A stretch of 35,045 nt of DNA from Clostridiales bacterium. GTDB taxonomy: Bacteria > Bacillota > Clostridia > Lachnospirales > Lachnospiraceae. A program made the position numbers and the translations under genes. Position 1 is the first letter of the stretch. Each line of letters begins with the position of its first letter. The DNA lies in NCBI GenBank assembly GCA_012518885.1, contig JAAYRG010000042.1:1-35045 (forward strand), in the 5' to 3' direction. The notes beneath the pieces were generated by a model. It did no database searches and was not told the origin of the DNA. It saw only the letters and a program-made list of their open reading frames with translations. Of the stretch, positions 7,710-15,369 are shown in pieces.

Positions 7710-9224
7710 TTATTCTTGCGTAATTTGCATCCCATTAATAACTGCATTAATTTTTTCTTTTGCCTCGCTTACGCTCTCTTCATTAGGAAGAACAACTGAT
7801 GCTTTACGCTTTTGAGTAAATGTTACTTGACTTGAAGGAGTTCCAATAACATTATTAGAAATTATATCCCAACTTGCCATTTCATCTATTTGCATCTTTA
7901 TTAGCCTAGTAATGTTATCATTACTCATATTGGTTTCAAAACTTCCTGCTATACTATTCATAACACTAGTATAGTTAACAATAATTGAAGGTGAAATTGC
8001 CTTGTTTATAATTCCCTTTATTACCTCCATCTGGTTACGGCCACGTTGCATATCTCCTGCTCCAAAGCTCTTACGCTCTCTTGAGAAGGCTAGGGCCTTC
8101 TTACCGTCCATATCGTTATATCCCTTTTTAAAGCTATAGCCACCAGCATTAAATGTATATTCTGAGTATGCTGATATACCACCAAGGGCGTCAACTAAGT
8201 CAATTAGGGTTGTAAAGTTAACTCTTACGTAATAATCAATATCAATACCATATAAGGCTTCTAAGGCCCCTATAGAAATATCAACTCCATAAATACCTGC
8301 ATGGGTTAACTTATCTCTTTGTCCGTTACTATTAGGGAAAGGTATATAGTAGTCCCTAGGAGTAGTAGTTAATAAAACTTGATGAGTATTAGGATTAATA
8401 GTTGCAATTATATTAACATCACTACGGCTAGTCTTTGAAATAGAACCGGCAGTATCTATACCACTTATAAATACATGGAATGGTTCCTCGGTTAGGTCAA
8501 CTTTGTCATTCTTTGGTGGTTCTATTTCAGTTTCGACATCGTAATTACCTACTGTACGCGTCCTCTCATCAAAATCAGGATAAGTTTCATGAATTATTTC
8601 TCTATAAGCCTCATTTATTATAATAACTTGAGAATCTCCACTATAGAGAGCATCTACCAAAGCATCATATCCCTGATAAACCTGTATTTTAAGTTTTGTA
8701 TCTAACTCTTTATTAATACTATCTATTACTTCATTTGACTTTTCTCTATCGATTATTTCATTTATTCCATACATATAATCAATAGTATCATTAATAGAAT
8801 CTGCAGGGTCTTCTTTAAGTACTACAATTGACATCTCATCTTTTTTAGTATTCTTGCCAGATATATCTGATATCATAGACCTAGTTTGTACTAGGTAATT
8901 GCATCCAAAGACTAATACTATACTAATAATTACGGATAAGACCTTACCTAACTTCCGATAGTGCCTAGTTAATTGGGACAAAAAGGCATATCCTACAAAG
9001 AAAAGTAATACAACCACTAAGGCTATAAGGTACTTAAATGGTAGAACGTTCAACATTATTAGTAATCCTAAGAATACAAAGGTTATAATAAGTTGAATAT
9101 TAGCAAGGATAATTCCAACTTTACGGCTTCTCTTTACCTTGGCTCTAGCTATTGATGCCTGTCCTGCATTTTTACTATTTTGATATTCTTGTCTGTTTTT
9201 ATTTTTTCCTCTCATATTTGACAT
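7710..9224 (-). CDS. LytR-CpsA-Psr (LCP) family cell-wall polymer ligase
   Basis: LCP enzymes transfer lipid-linked teichoic acids or capsule to peptidoglycan outside the membrane. The ORF opens at a TTG (9275), but AGAGGC seven bases before the ATG at 9224 marks the true start, giving 504 residues. The basic N-terminus is followed by about three membrane helices (roughly residues 35-125). A DUF-like linker comes next, then the LCP domain from about FHVFISGIDTAG, with TTTPRDYYIPFP, RDKLTHAGIYG and the arginine-rich FSRERKSFGAGDMQRGRNQ motif that binds the pyrophosphate. It neighbours polysaccharide genes. A linker domain before the LCP domain is common in clostridial members. Confidence 0.92.
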   Translation of the reverse strand: MSNMRGKNKNRQEYQNSKNAGQASIARAKVKRSRKVGIILANIQLIITFVFLGLLIMLNVLPFKYLIALVVVLLFFVGYAFLSQLTRHYRKLGKVLSVIISIVLVFGCNYLVQTRSMISDISGKNTKKDEMSIVVLKEDPADSINDTIDYMYGINEIIDREKSNEVIDSINKELDTKLKIQVYQGYDALVDALYSGDSQVIIINEAYREIIHETYPDFDERTRTVGNYDVETEIEPPKNDKVDLTEEPFHVFISGIDTAGSISKTSRSDVNIIATINPNTHQVLLTTTPRDYYIPFPNSNGQRDKLTHAGIYGVDISIGALEALYGIDIDYYVRVNFTTLIDLVDALGGISAYSEYTFNAGGYSFKKGYNDMDGKKALAFSRERKSFGAGDMQRGRNQMEVIKGIINKAISPSIIVNYTSVMNSIAGSFETNMSNDNITRLIKMQIDEMASWDIISNNVIGTPSSQVTFTQKRKASVVLPNEESVSEAKEKINAVINGMQITQE

Positions 9225-9265
9225 TTTCTTGCCTCTAATTTCTTTATTATGTAAATCTAAGTGTA

Positions 9266-9294
9266 ATAATATCAAAACTCATGTAAAAAGTCTA
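9266..9294 (-). promoter_or_regulatory. Promoter of the LCP gene
   Basis: TAGACT (9289-9294), 17 bases, TATTAT (9266-9271) on the minus strand. The start would fall near 9259, which puts the TTG at 9275 upstream of the transcript and supports the ATG at 9224. Confidence 0.55.
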
Positions 9295-9553
9295 GTTTTT
9301 TTACTTGGAATTCATAATTTAAGACTTTTTTAATATTTGTAATATTTTAGAAATCATTGAATAAGCATTTTATATACATGTCCATAGTTTATTATAATTA
9401 ATAATTCCAATCATATACCCAATTTTAAATTAAAATTAAAAGTAAAATTACTAATAATTTTATTAATTTTACTTTATTTTCATATCTATCATATTGATGA
9501 ACTTGTAATTAACAATTATAATGATATTATGGTCATAGAGTGTATGCTTTTAT

Positions 9554-9583
9554 TTGACATCTAATTTTAATATATTTTATGAA
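9554..9583 (+). promoter_or_regulatory. Predicted promoter of the first degV gene
   Basis: TTGACA (9554-9559) with TATGAA 18 bases downstream (9578-9583). The -35 box is perfect and the -10 box is weak. Initiation near 9590 would include the leader ORF. Confidence 0.45.
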
Positions 9584-9611
9584 TATTTATCAATTAAACG
9601 AAAGGCGGTGT

Positions 9612-9647
9612 ATGGGGGTTTCATCCAATGACAAGGGTCATGGATAA
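9612..9647 (+). CDS. Possible 11-codon leader peptide ahead of degV
   Basis: An ATG behind the purine-rich AAAGGCGG reads MGVSSNDKGHG and then stops, 15 bases before the degV start codon. It carries the only ribosome-site-like sequence in the leader. Part of it can fold as ATCCAATGAC-AAGG-GTCATGGAT. It may be a translated leader or chance. Confidence 0.3.
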   Translation: MGVSSNDKGHG

Positions 9648-9662
9648 TTACTCCTAAATTTT

Positions 9663-10514
9663 ATGGGCAAAATAATCATTACTAGTGATAGTACCTGTGA
9701 TTTGTCACAAGATTTAATTAATAATTTAGACATAAGAGTCATTCCTCTTTATGTTAATATAGGAGACGAATCTTTCAAAGATGGAGTTGAGATTAGTCCA
9801 GAAGAAGTTTTTAAAAGTTATGAGGAAAATGATGTTTTAGCCAAAACCTCAGCCATTCCAATATACGATTTTAAAGTGTTTTTCGAAGATCTACTAGATC
9901 AGGGATATGAAATAATTCATTTTAGTATAAGCTCCTTACTTTCATCTTCCCACCAAAATGCTGTTAATGCCGCTAATATGCTTGATACCGATAAGATTAG
10001 TCTTATTGACTCTTTAAACCTATCAACAGGAATAGGCCTTCAAGTAATACGTGCTGCTGAGCTTGCTAAACAAGGATTAACTAGACAAGAAATTGTAGAT
10101 GATATAGCAGCATACTCACATAAGGTTAATTCAAGCTTTGTTATTGATAGCTTAAATTATCTTTGGAAGGGTGGCCGTTGTTCTGCTGTTTCTGCCTTTG
10201 GCGCAAACCTTATCAAAATCAAGCCTTGTATTGAAGTTACTGATGGCACAATGAAAGTAGGTAAGAAATATCGTGGTAGTTTAGAGAGGTCTCTAAAGGC
10301 CTATGTAGATGACCGTCTTAAAGATATAGAATCAATTGACCCAAAAAGAATCTTTGTAACAAATACAGTAGAAGATAAAGAAATTACCAATAGAATTATA
10401 GAAATGATAAAAGATAGAAACTATTTTGAAGAGATTCTTACTTCAACAGCTGGCTGCACAATATCATGTCACTGCGGTCCAAACACTCTCGGAATTATTT
10501 ACATAAACAAGTAA
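9663..10514 (+). CDS. DegV family protein (fatty-acid-binding, FakB-like)
   Basis: DegV/FakB proteins hold a fatty acid and present it to the kinase FakA for phosphorylation. This 283-residue protein has normal length. It begins IIITSDSTCDLSQDL, then SISSLLSSSHQNA in the ligand-head region, DSLNLSTGIGLQVI, and LNYLWKGGRCSA. No fakA is in the window. A second family member lies at 32591-33433. The start codon is odd: the bases before it (TACTCCTAAATTTT) contain no Shine-Dalgarno sequence. The family's conserved start follows at once, so a later start is unlikely. Translation may depend on the leader ORF upstream (inference). Confidence 0.9.
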   Translation: MGKIIITSDSTCDLSQDLINNLDIRVIPLYVNIGDESFKDGVEISPEEVFKSYEENDVLAKTSAIPIYDFKVFFEDLLDQGYEIIHFSISSLLSSSHQNAVNAANMLDTDKISLIDSLNLSTGIGLQVIRAAELAKQGLTRQEIVDDIAAYSHKVNSSFVIDSLNYLWKGGRCSAVSAFGANLIKIKPCIEVTDGTMKVGKKYRGSLERSLKAYVDDRLKDIESIDPKRIFVTNTVEDKEITNRIIEMIKDRNYFEEILTSTAGCTISCHCGPNTLGIIYINK

Positions 10515-10526
10515 ATACATAATAAT

Positions 10527-10596
10527 GGTGCCCTTTATGTCTCCGACATCTAGATTAAATAATACATACTAGGAGATATAAAGGCACCTTTTTATT
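10527..10596. terminator. Terminator between convergent degV and phosphodiesterase genes
   Basis: GGTGCCCTTTATGTCTCC pairs with GGAGATATAAAGGCACC, followed by TTTTTATTT on the plus strand. It ends the degV transcript and may also stop the opposing one. Confidence 0.85.
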
Positions 10597-10599
10597 TAA

Positions 10600-11142
10600 T
10601 TATAATTCATATGTGTTAAAGGTGTACCCATCAAGGCTTTTCCAATAGAAAGTAGAACCTTCTAAAATCATATATGAATTTGCAGTATTTTCCTTTGGAA
10701 TTGATACTGAACCAGGATTCATATAGATAAAGTTAACATGTTCACTACACCTTGCTACGTGGGTATGACCATTTAGCAATATGTCTCCTTGATTTAGGAA
10801 GGGTGGATTTTCCTCATTATACTTATGACCATGACTAGCAAAGATAGTACGGTTATGCAGATAAAGAACTGCATATTCTGCTAGGATTGGAAACTTTAGT
10901 ACTTGTTGGTCTACTTCTGATTCACAATTACCCCTTACACATAATATATTTTCTTTGATTTCATTTAACATACTTATTACTTCTTTAGGATTATAATCTT
11001 TTGGTAGTTCATTTCTTGGTCCATGATAAAGCAAATCTCCAAGCAGTAACAATTTATCTGGATTCTCTTTCCTAAACTCTAAAAGCAGTTTTTCGCAATG
11101 ATAGGATGAACCATGTATATCTGATGCTATCATTAACTTCAT
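10600..11142 (-). CDS. YfcE/MJ0936-type metallophosphoesterase
   Basis: The 180-residue protein is a single calcineurin-like phosphoesterase domain with all metal-binding blocks: ASDIHGS (Asp8, His10), LLGDLLYHG, RGNCES, ASHGHKYN and LNGHTHV. Its length and motifs match the YfcE/MJ0936 group of cytosolic phosphodiesterases, whose natural substrates are poorly known. It lies 38 bases after the short-chain dehydrogenase gene and is probably co-transcribed. The ribosome site AAGGAG precedes AATTAAAATG. Confidence 0.92.
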   Translation of the reverse strand: MKLMIASDIHGSSYHCEKLLLEFRKENPDKLLLLGDLLYHGPRNELPKDYNPKEVISMLNEIKENILCVRGNCESEVDQQVLKFPILAEYAVLYLHNRTIFASHGHKYNEENPPFLNQGDILLNGHTHVARCSEHVNFIYMNPGSVSIPKENTANSYMILEGSTFYWKSLDGYTFNTYEL

Positions 11143-11180
11143 TTTAATTCTCCTTTTTTCTATATATTATCTATTAATAA

Positions 11181-11975
11181 TTAACTATTTATAGTTGACT
11201 TGTTTTTATTCACATCATCTCTTCTAGTTTTACTAGTCTGTATCATATATTCAATTGGTAGAATGAAGGAAAGTGGTGCAAACTTAGATAGTACTCTTAA
11301 TAACTTAATGTCATTACCAGGTATTATCAATGGCTTTTTATTAAAAAGTCCCCTTAGGGCTTCTTTAGCACACCTCTTAGCTGACATAGACTTTAAAGCA
11401 AAGTCTGTATTGGCTACCTTATTAAACTCAGTCCTTACAGGGCCTGGACATACTGTTGTTAGGTAGACCTTATTTTTGTGTCTTCTTAGTTCATAGGATA
11501 TGGATAGGCCTAGATTTAATAAGTAAGACTTTGTAGCTCCATATGTTGCCATCATTGGATCTGGCTGAAAACCTGATACACTGGCAATATTTAATATATA
11601 TCCCTCTTTGATTTCCTTAATGAATAGCTTGGTAAAAATATGGGCTGCAATAATATTAGTATGAATCATCTCAACTTCTTGGTCTAGTGGGATATCTTCA
11701 AATCTCCCTAACTTCCCAAAACCTGCATTATTAACCCATACTTTAATTGGGTAAGCCTTTACTTTATCAAAAAATTCTAGGCAATTTTTCTCATTGGATA
11801 AGTCAACTTCCATTGGCACTACTTTTATAGAATACTTTTTCTCAAAGCTTTTCTTGATTTTCAGAAGTCTATTCTTTCTTCTTGCAACAAGTATTAGGTC
11901 ATATCCTCTTTTAGCAAGTAACCTCGCTATTTCTAAACCTATACCACTTGAACCTCCTGTTACAACTGCAAACAT
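11181..11975 (-). CDS. Short-chain dehydrogenase/reductase (SDR family)
   Basis: This is a classical SDR of 264 residues: cofactor loop TGGSSGIGLEIA (from 6), NNAG (82-85), active-site serine in NIASVSG, and the YGATK pair Tyr145/Lys149. The arginines after beta strand 2 (LVARRKNRL) suggest NADPH. It belongs to the DltE/YqjQ-like group of general short-chain reductases, and the substrate cannot be told. The site GAGGAGG precedes AAATTATG. It is the first gene of a two-gene operon with the phosphodiesterase and is divergent from the HD-GYP gene. The plus ORFs at 11200 and 11794 are shadows. Confidence 0.9.
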   Translation of the reverse strand: MFAVVTGGSSGIGLEIARLLAKRGYDLILVARRKNRLLKIKKSFEKKYSIKVVPMEVDLSNEKNCLEFFDKVKAYPIKVWVNNAGFGKLGRFEDIPLDQEVEMIHTNIIAAHIFTKLFIKEIKEGYILNIASVSGFQPDPMMATYGATKSYLLNLGLSISYELRRHKNKVYLTTVCPGPVRTEFNKVANTDFALKSMSAKRCAKEALRGLFNKKPLIIPGNDIKLLRVLSKFAPLSFILPIEYMIQTSKTRRDDVNKNKSTINS

Positions 11976-12115
11976 AATTTCCTCCTCTATTTATAAGAGT
12001 AATATTAGGTGAAGTTTCTTCATTATTTATAGTATTAATTAAATACTTTGCTACTAATCACTTAAACATAATAAATATTCTACAACTTAAAGGACTTATA
12101 TACAAGCTTTAATAC

Positions 12116-12144
12116 TTGCATATATAGGTCAAAACTGGTATAAT
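12116..12144 (+). promoter_or_regulatory. Promoter of the HD-GYP gene
   Basis: TTGCAT (12116-12121), 17 bases, TATAAT (12139-12144), with a TG one base before the -10 box. Initiation near 12151 supports the ATG at 12189 rather than the one at 12159. Confidence 0.75.
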
Positions 12145-12188
12145 TTGTTCTTCGAATTATGAACTGTTTAAAACGAGGTATATATAGT

Positions 12189-13445
12189 ATGAATACAACT
12201 TTCATAAACATGTATGATTTGTTGCTTTGCATATCTAATGCACTAGATTTAAGTACTCCTATTTTAGTAACTCATCACCAAAGGGTTGCCTATCTTTCAT
12301 TTACCATAGCAAAGGAATTACAACTATCTTTAGAAGACCAAAAAGATATATATTCAGCTGCTATGATCCATGATATTGGGGCCTTAACAGTTGATGAAAA
12401 GATTTCTATTGCTAGAAGCAATCATGACAATTTAAATAGGCACGCCTTTATTGGTGCTGATATAACAGGAACTTTTGGTCCCCTAAACAAGGTGGCAAAG
12501 ATTATTAAGTATCACCATTTACCTTGGAATCATGGAAAAGGTAGGTTTTATAAAGGAGATGAGGTTCCTTATACTAGCCATATAATTAACTTTGCTGATA
12601 CAGTATGTAACCTTATTAAACCGGATATACATATCCTATCACAGATTGAGACCATACTTGATGTTTTAGATACTAGGAGCGGAGATATTTTTGACCCTAA
12701 GCTAGTAGAGTTTTTTAGGACCCTATCTAAAAAAGAATATATTTGGCTAGATATAATGTCAAAGAGTCCTGTGGATAATTTAATCAATATAGACAAACTC
12801 TTATCCTATCAATTGGACCTTGACGACATAATCGACTTAACTCATATATTTTCATATTTAATAGACTTTAGAAGTGAGTTTACTGCAGTCCACTCTGCTG
12901 GAGTTGCTAATGTAGCTAAGAGACTTGCAAAACTTAATAACTTTTCAGAAACAGAATGCAAGATGATGCTTATTGCGGGATACTTACATGACCTTGGTAA
13001 GCTAGCTATAGCCTCAGATATTCTTGATAAACCTGGAAAGCTAACTGATGATGAGTTTGATATCATAAGATCCCATACCTACTACACATATCAGTTACTT
13101 AGCGCAATTCCTAACTTCCAAACAATAAGTAGCTGGGCAGCCTTTCATCATGAGAAATTAGATGGTACAGGCTATCCCTTCCACCTTGATAGAAGGTCAT
13201 TATCCGTTGGTTCAAGAATAATGGCTGTAGCAGATATATTTACTGCCATAACTGAAAACAGGCCTTATAGGAAGGGCATGTCTAAAGATGAGACCATAAG
13301 GGTACTTAATTCTCTAGTTGAAAATCAGTCAATAGACGGTAATATTGTAAGAATTACTATAGAAAACTATGAAGACCTTTGGTCTATTCGAGAGACAGCT
13401 CAAAGTCTTGCAGAGCAAAGATATATTACTTATAAAAATTATTAA
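12189..13445 (+). CDS. Tandem HD / HD-GYP domain protein (putative cyclic-di-GMP phosphodiesterase)
   Basis: The ORF track starts at 12159, but only the ATG at 12189 has a ribosome site (CGAGGT), giving 418 residues. Residues of about 25-125 form one HD domain with HHQRVAYLS, MIHDIGAL and KYHHLPW. Residues of about 215-390 form a complete HD-GYP domain with VHSAGVANVAK, YLHDLGKLAI, FHHEKLDGTGYP and RIMAVADIFTAITENRPYR. HD-GYP proteins hydrolyse cyclic di-GMP or related dinucleotides. There is no receiver, PAS or membrane segment, so it is likely cytosolic, and the first HD domain may be sensory or a second hydrolase. It stands alone with its own promoter and terminator. Confidence 0.92.
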   Translation: MNTTFINMYDLLLCISNALDLSTPILVTHHQRVAYLSFTIAKELQLSLEDQKDIYSAAMIHDIGALTVDEKISIARSNHDNLNRHAFIGADITGTFGPLNKVAKIIKYHHLPWNHGKGRFYKGDEVPYTSHIINFADTVCNLIKPDIHILSQIETILDVLDTRSGDIFDPKLVEFFRTLSKKEYIWLDIMSKSPVDNLINIDKLLSYQLDLDDIIDLTHIFSYLIDFRSEFTAVHSAGVANVAKRLAKLNNFSETECKMMLIAGYLHDLGKLAIASDILDKPGKLTDDEFDIIRSHTYYTYQLLSAIPNFQTISSWAAFHHEKLDGTGYPFHLDRRSLSVGSRIMAVADIFTAITENRPYRKGMSKDETIRVLNSLVENQSIDGNIVRITIENYEDLWSIRETAQSLAEQRYITYKNY

Positions 13446-13489
13446 ATATAATATGCTGTAATAGAACTTAAAAATAGACATTAAGATTA

Positions 13490-13533
13490 GCCACTGTATT
13501 TTATGACCTTATATAATCATAAAATACAGTGGC
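13490..13533. terminator. Bidirectional hairpin between HD-GYP and peptidase genes
   Basis: GCCACTGTATTTTATGA and its exact reverse complement (17 bp) surround a ten-base loop. It sits two bases from the stop of the convergent peptidase gene. The U-tracts are short on both sides, but position and stem strength suit a shared terminator. Confidence 0.7.
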
Positions 13534-13535
13534 CT

Positions 13536-14162
13536 TTAATTAATCCAATATTCTGTGACAGATACAATCTTAGCCCCATCCCCTACTTTAAAAAACTGGT
13601 TACTTGAATTTCTCCATCCATTAACAACTTGGATATACCTTTCTCCTGTTGTATACTCCCTATATCCAACCCCAATAACCCAGTGCCATTTTGCTATTCC
13701 TGCCGTCAAAAGTATGGCACATGGCCTATTTTTATCTATAGCTTCTTTAATTCCTTTATAAAATGTTACTCTTCGATAATTTAAGTCGTATCCCCTAGAT
13801 TTAAAATAATTTTTAGTTTTAGCTGCAATTCTTATTACTGGACCATTTCCAATACTCTTGTGAATTTTATAAAAGGTCTCAGACTTACTAGTATTAATCA
13901 ATAAGCCTATATAACCCTGATAAGCATAAAATAGGGCAATATTAGTAGAGGCAACTGCACCGCAGTGGTTATTTGTATTCTGAATAAACTCTCCAGTAGT
14001 TGCCCAGTCACAATCCTCTAATGAAATACATTTTGATGTATAAGTACCATAAGGCATGTTTTTTATGTCTATAAAGCCATAATCTCCTTGAAAGAGTGGT
14101 ATTTTCACTTTTACTTTTTTCTTAATCTGTTTCACAATTTTATGAATATTCTTTTTGCCCAT
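13536..14162 (-). CDS. Putative C39-like/papain-fold cysteine peptidase
   Basis: The 208-residue protein has a believable catalytic triad: Cys67 in NNHCGAVASTNIALFY, His160 in KWHWVIGVGYRE and Asn181 in IQVVNGW. This is the order and spacing of papain-fold peptidases of the C39-like type. A lysine-rich first 20 residues precede the domain, and there is no signal peptide or membrane helix. It is not fused to an ABC exporter as true bacteriocin-processing C39 enzymes are. Its substrate is unknown. The site AAGGGTGAGG precedes the ATG. It is a single gene. Confidence 0.75.
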   Translation of the reverse strand: MGKKNIHKIVKQIKKKVKVKIPLFQGDYGFIDIKNMPYGTYTSKCISLEDCDWATTGEFIQNTNNHCGAVASTNIALFYAYQGYIGLLINTSKSETFYKIHKSIGNGPVIRIAAKTKNYFKSRGYDLNYRRVTFYKGIKEAIDKNRPCAILLTAGIAKWHWVIGVGYREYTTGERYIQVVNGWRNSSNQFFKVGDGAKIVSVTEYWIN

Positions 14163-14327
14163 ATCCTCACCCTTTTAATACTTTTACTTATAACTTATCA
14201 TACAAATGCTAGTGCAAGTATTATTATCTCTGATTCATAATAACTATCTATGCCATAATACATCATACTATATTCTGCATAATAAATACCTAAAATGTTA
14301 AGAACTGTAAAAAGACCTAGGAGTATT

Positions 14328-14400
14328 AAAATAGCTCTAGCTAAGTATCAAAGTTCGGTTAATTTAATTCCGCCTTAAAACTTAACATAGAGCCTATTTT
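14328..14400 (-). terminator. Long hairpin after the HEPN gene
   Basis: The minus strand reads AAAATAGGCTCTA ... TAGAGCTATTTTAATA, with nested helices GTTAAGT/ACTTAGC and CGG/CCG inside. It follows the HEPN stop by about 26 bases. The remainder of the gap to 14163 shows nothing. Confidence 0.6.
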
Positions 14401-14426
14401 TATACTACTATCCTTGACTTAATTGT

Positions 14427-14897
14427 CTAAGATTTGAAATTTACACATTCTGGATTAGTACATCTTTCATTCTTATAAATACTGCCACATTCATGACAGT
14501 AGCCTATACTTTTTAGGTAGTTTTCTACCTTTTTCTTTACCTCTTCAACTACTTCTAAGGAGTGCTTTGCATCTTCTTCGCTAACCCTAATAAAATTATC
14601 TCCAGGATACTTTGCATCATAATAATAGTCTTTTAATATAGCTAAATCTCCTTTTGAAAGTCCTAGGTCTATTCCAGACTCTAGCAAGATACTATTTAGC
14701 TTTACCAAACTGTGGGACCTAAGTGCTCGCAAGGCTTCTTTATTATCTATGCAAAAGGTATACACTAGATGTTTTAAGTATTTTTCTACTACTTGTTGGG
14801 ATTGAACTGCAATATTATTATATAATCCTGAATCCTTAGCAAGTTGCAAGAACAAATAATCATTCTTGGCTAGGAGATAATAGTTGTTTATATTCAT
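14427..14897 (-). CDS. HEPN domain protein with C-terminal zinc knuckle
   Basis: The ORF track starts at 14999, but the ATG at 14897 (MNINNYYLLAKNDY) begins the domain and follows GGGGGA. It gives 156 residues and a 38-base overlap with the nucleotidyltransferase gene. Helices of the HEPN fold are clear (QSQQVVEKYLKHLVY). Arg57 and His62 (RALRSH) could be the R-x4-H pair of HEPN RNases. The known RX4HXY form needs a tyrosine two residues on, and here there is a leucine. The tail holds four cysteines (CHECGSIYKNERCTNPEC), a likely zinc knuckle not usual in this family. It may be the toxin or substrate-binding half of an MNT/HEPN pair. Confidence 0.82.
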   Translation of the reverse strand: MNINNYYLLAKNDYLFLQLAKDSGLYNNIAVQSQQVVEKYLKHLVYTFCIDNKEALRALRSHSLVKLNSILLESGIDLGLSKGDLAILKDYYYDAKYPGDNFIRVSEEDAKHSLEVVEEVKKKVENYLKSIGYCHECGSIYKNERCTNPECVNFKS

Positions 14898-15255
14898 CTG
14901 TATATTTCCCCCTATTCCATAATATAATTCCATCTCGTCTAATGTCACTATGTAGCTTCTCAGTACTATTTTCATAGTACTCCTTATGAGCAAAAACAAT
15001 GTCTCCCTTCATATCATCAGGTAAGAATTCTAGGTCGGACCTTATATAACTTACTAAGCGTCTGTCTTCTAAAACCTTATCAGTAACAATAAGTAAATCT
15101 ATATCACTACCAACATGAAGGTGTAATCTTGCACAACTACCAAATAATATAATTTTAACCAAGTCAGGTATCCGTCTATTTATAATTAAGTTAACAGCTT
15201 CAACAATAGCTGATTTATATCTATCAGGTAATTCAGAAATGCTATTGTATATCAT
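14860..15255 (-). CDS. MNT-type minimal nucleotidyltransferase
   Basis: GGAGGT six bases before the ATG at 15255 fixes the start (131 residues); the track's 15273 is six codons too far upstream. The core IILFGSCARLHLHVGSDIDLLIVTD is the GS-x-DxD motif of DNA polymerase beta-like nucleotidyltransferases, and a later acidic residue (GDIVFAHKEYY) may complete the metal site. Such proteins pair with HEPN partners; some act as antitoxins that add AMP to the HEPN protein. The two genes overlap, so they are surely co-expressed. Whether this pair is a toxin-antitoxin system is inference. Confidence 0.88.
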   Translation of the reverse strand: MIYNSISELPDRYKSAIVEAVNLIINRRIPDLVKIILFGSCARLHLHVGSDIDLLIVTDKVLEDRRLVSYIRSDLEFLPDDMKGDIVFAHKEYYENSTEKLHSDIRRDGIILWNRGKYTDEYKQLLSPSQE

Positions 15256-15369
15256 AATACAACCTCCAATCATAGGGTATTATTTCTCTAAGTAGCATGA
15301 ACTATTTATATCATCACCATAATTTTATAGTAAATACAAGTAAATATCAATAGATACAAGGATATCTAC

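Larger units (their letters stand above)
9225..9662. other. Divergent promoter region between LCP and degV genes
   Basis: This 438-base, very AT-rich gap holds the LCP promoter, the predicted degV promoter and the small leader ORF. It also holds a 12-bp inverted repeat, AAAGTAAAATTA/TAATTTTACTTT (9439-9475), that lies between the two promoters. Nothing else looks coding. Confidence 0.55.

Noticed and set aside
12159-12188. Longer start for the HD-GYP protein at 12159
   Set aside because: It lies about eight bases from the predicted transcript start and has no ribosome site, while 12189 follows GAGGT.
13490-13533. 17-bp inverted repeat considered as a mobile element end or attachment site
   Set aside because: It sits exactly between two convergent stop codons, no transposase or integrase is near, and a terminator explains it.
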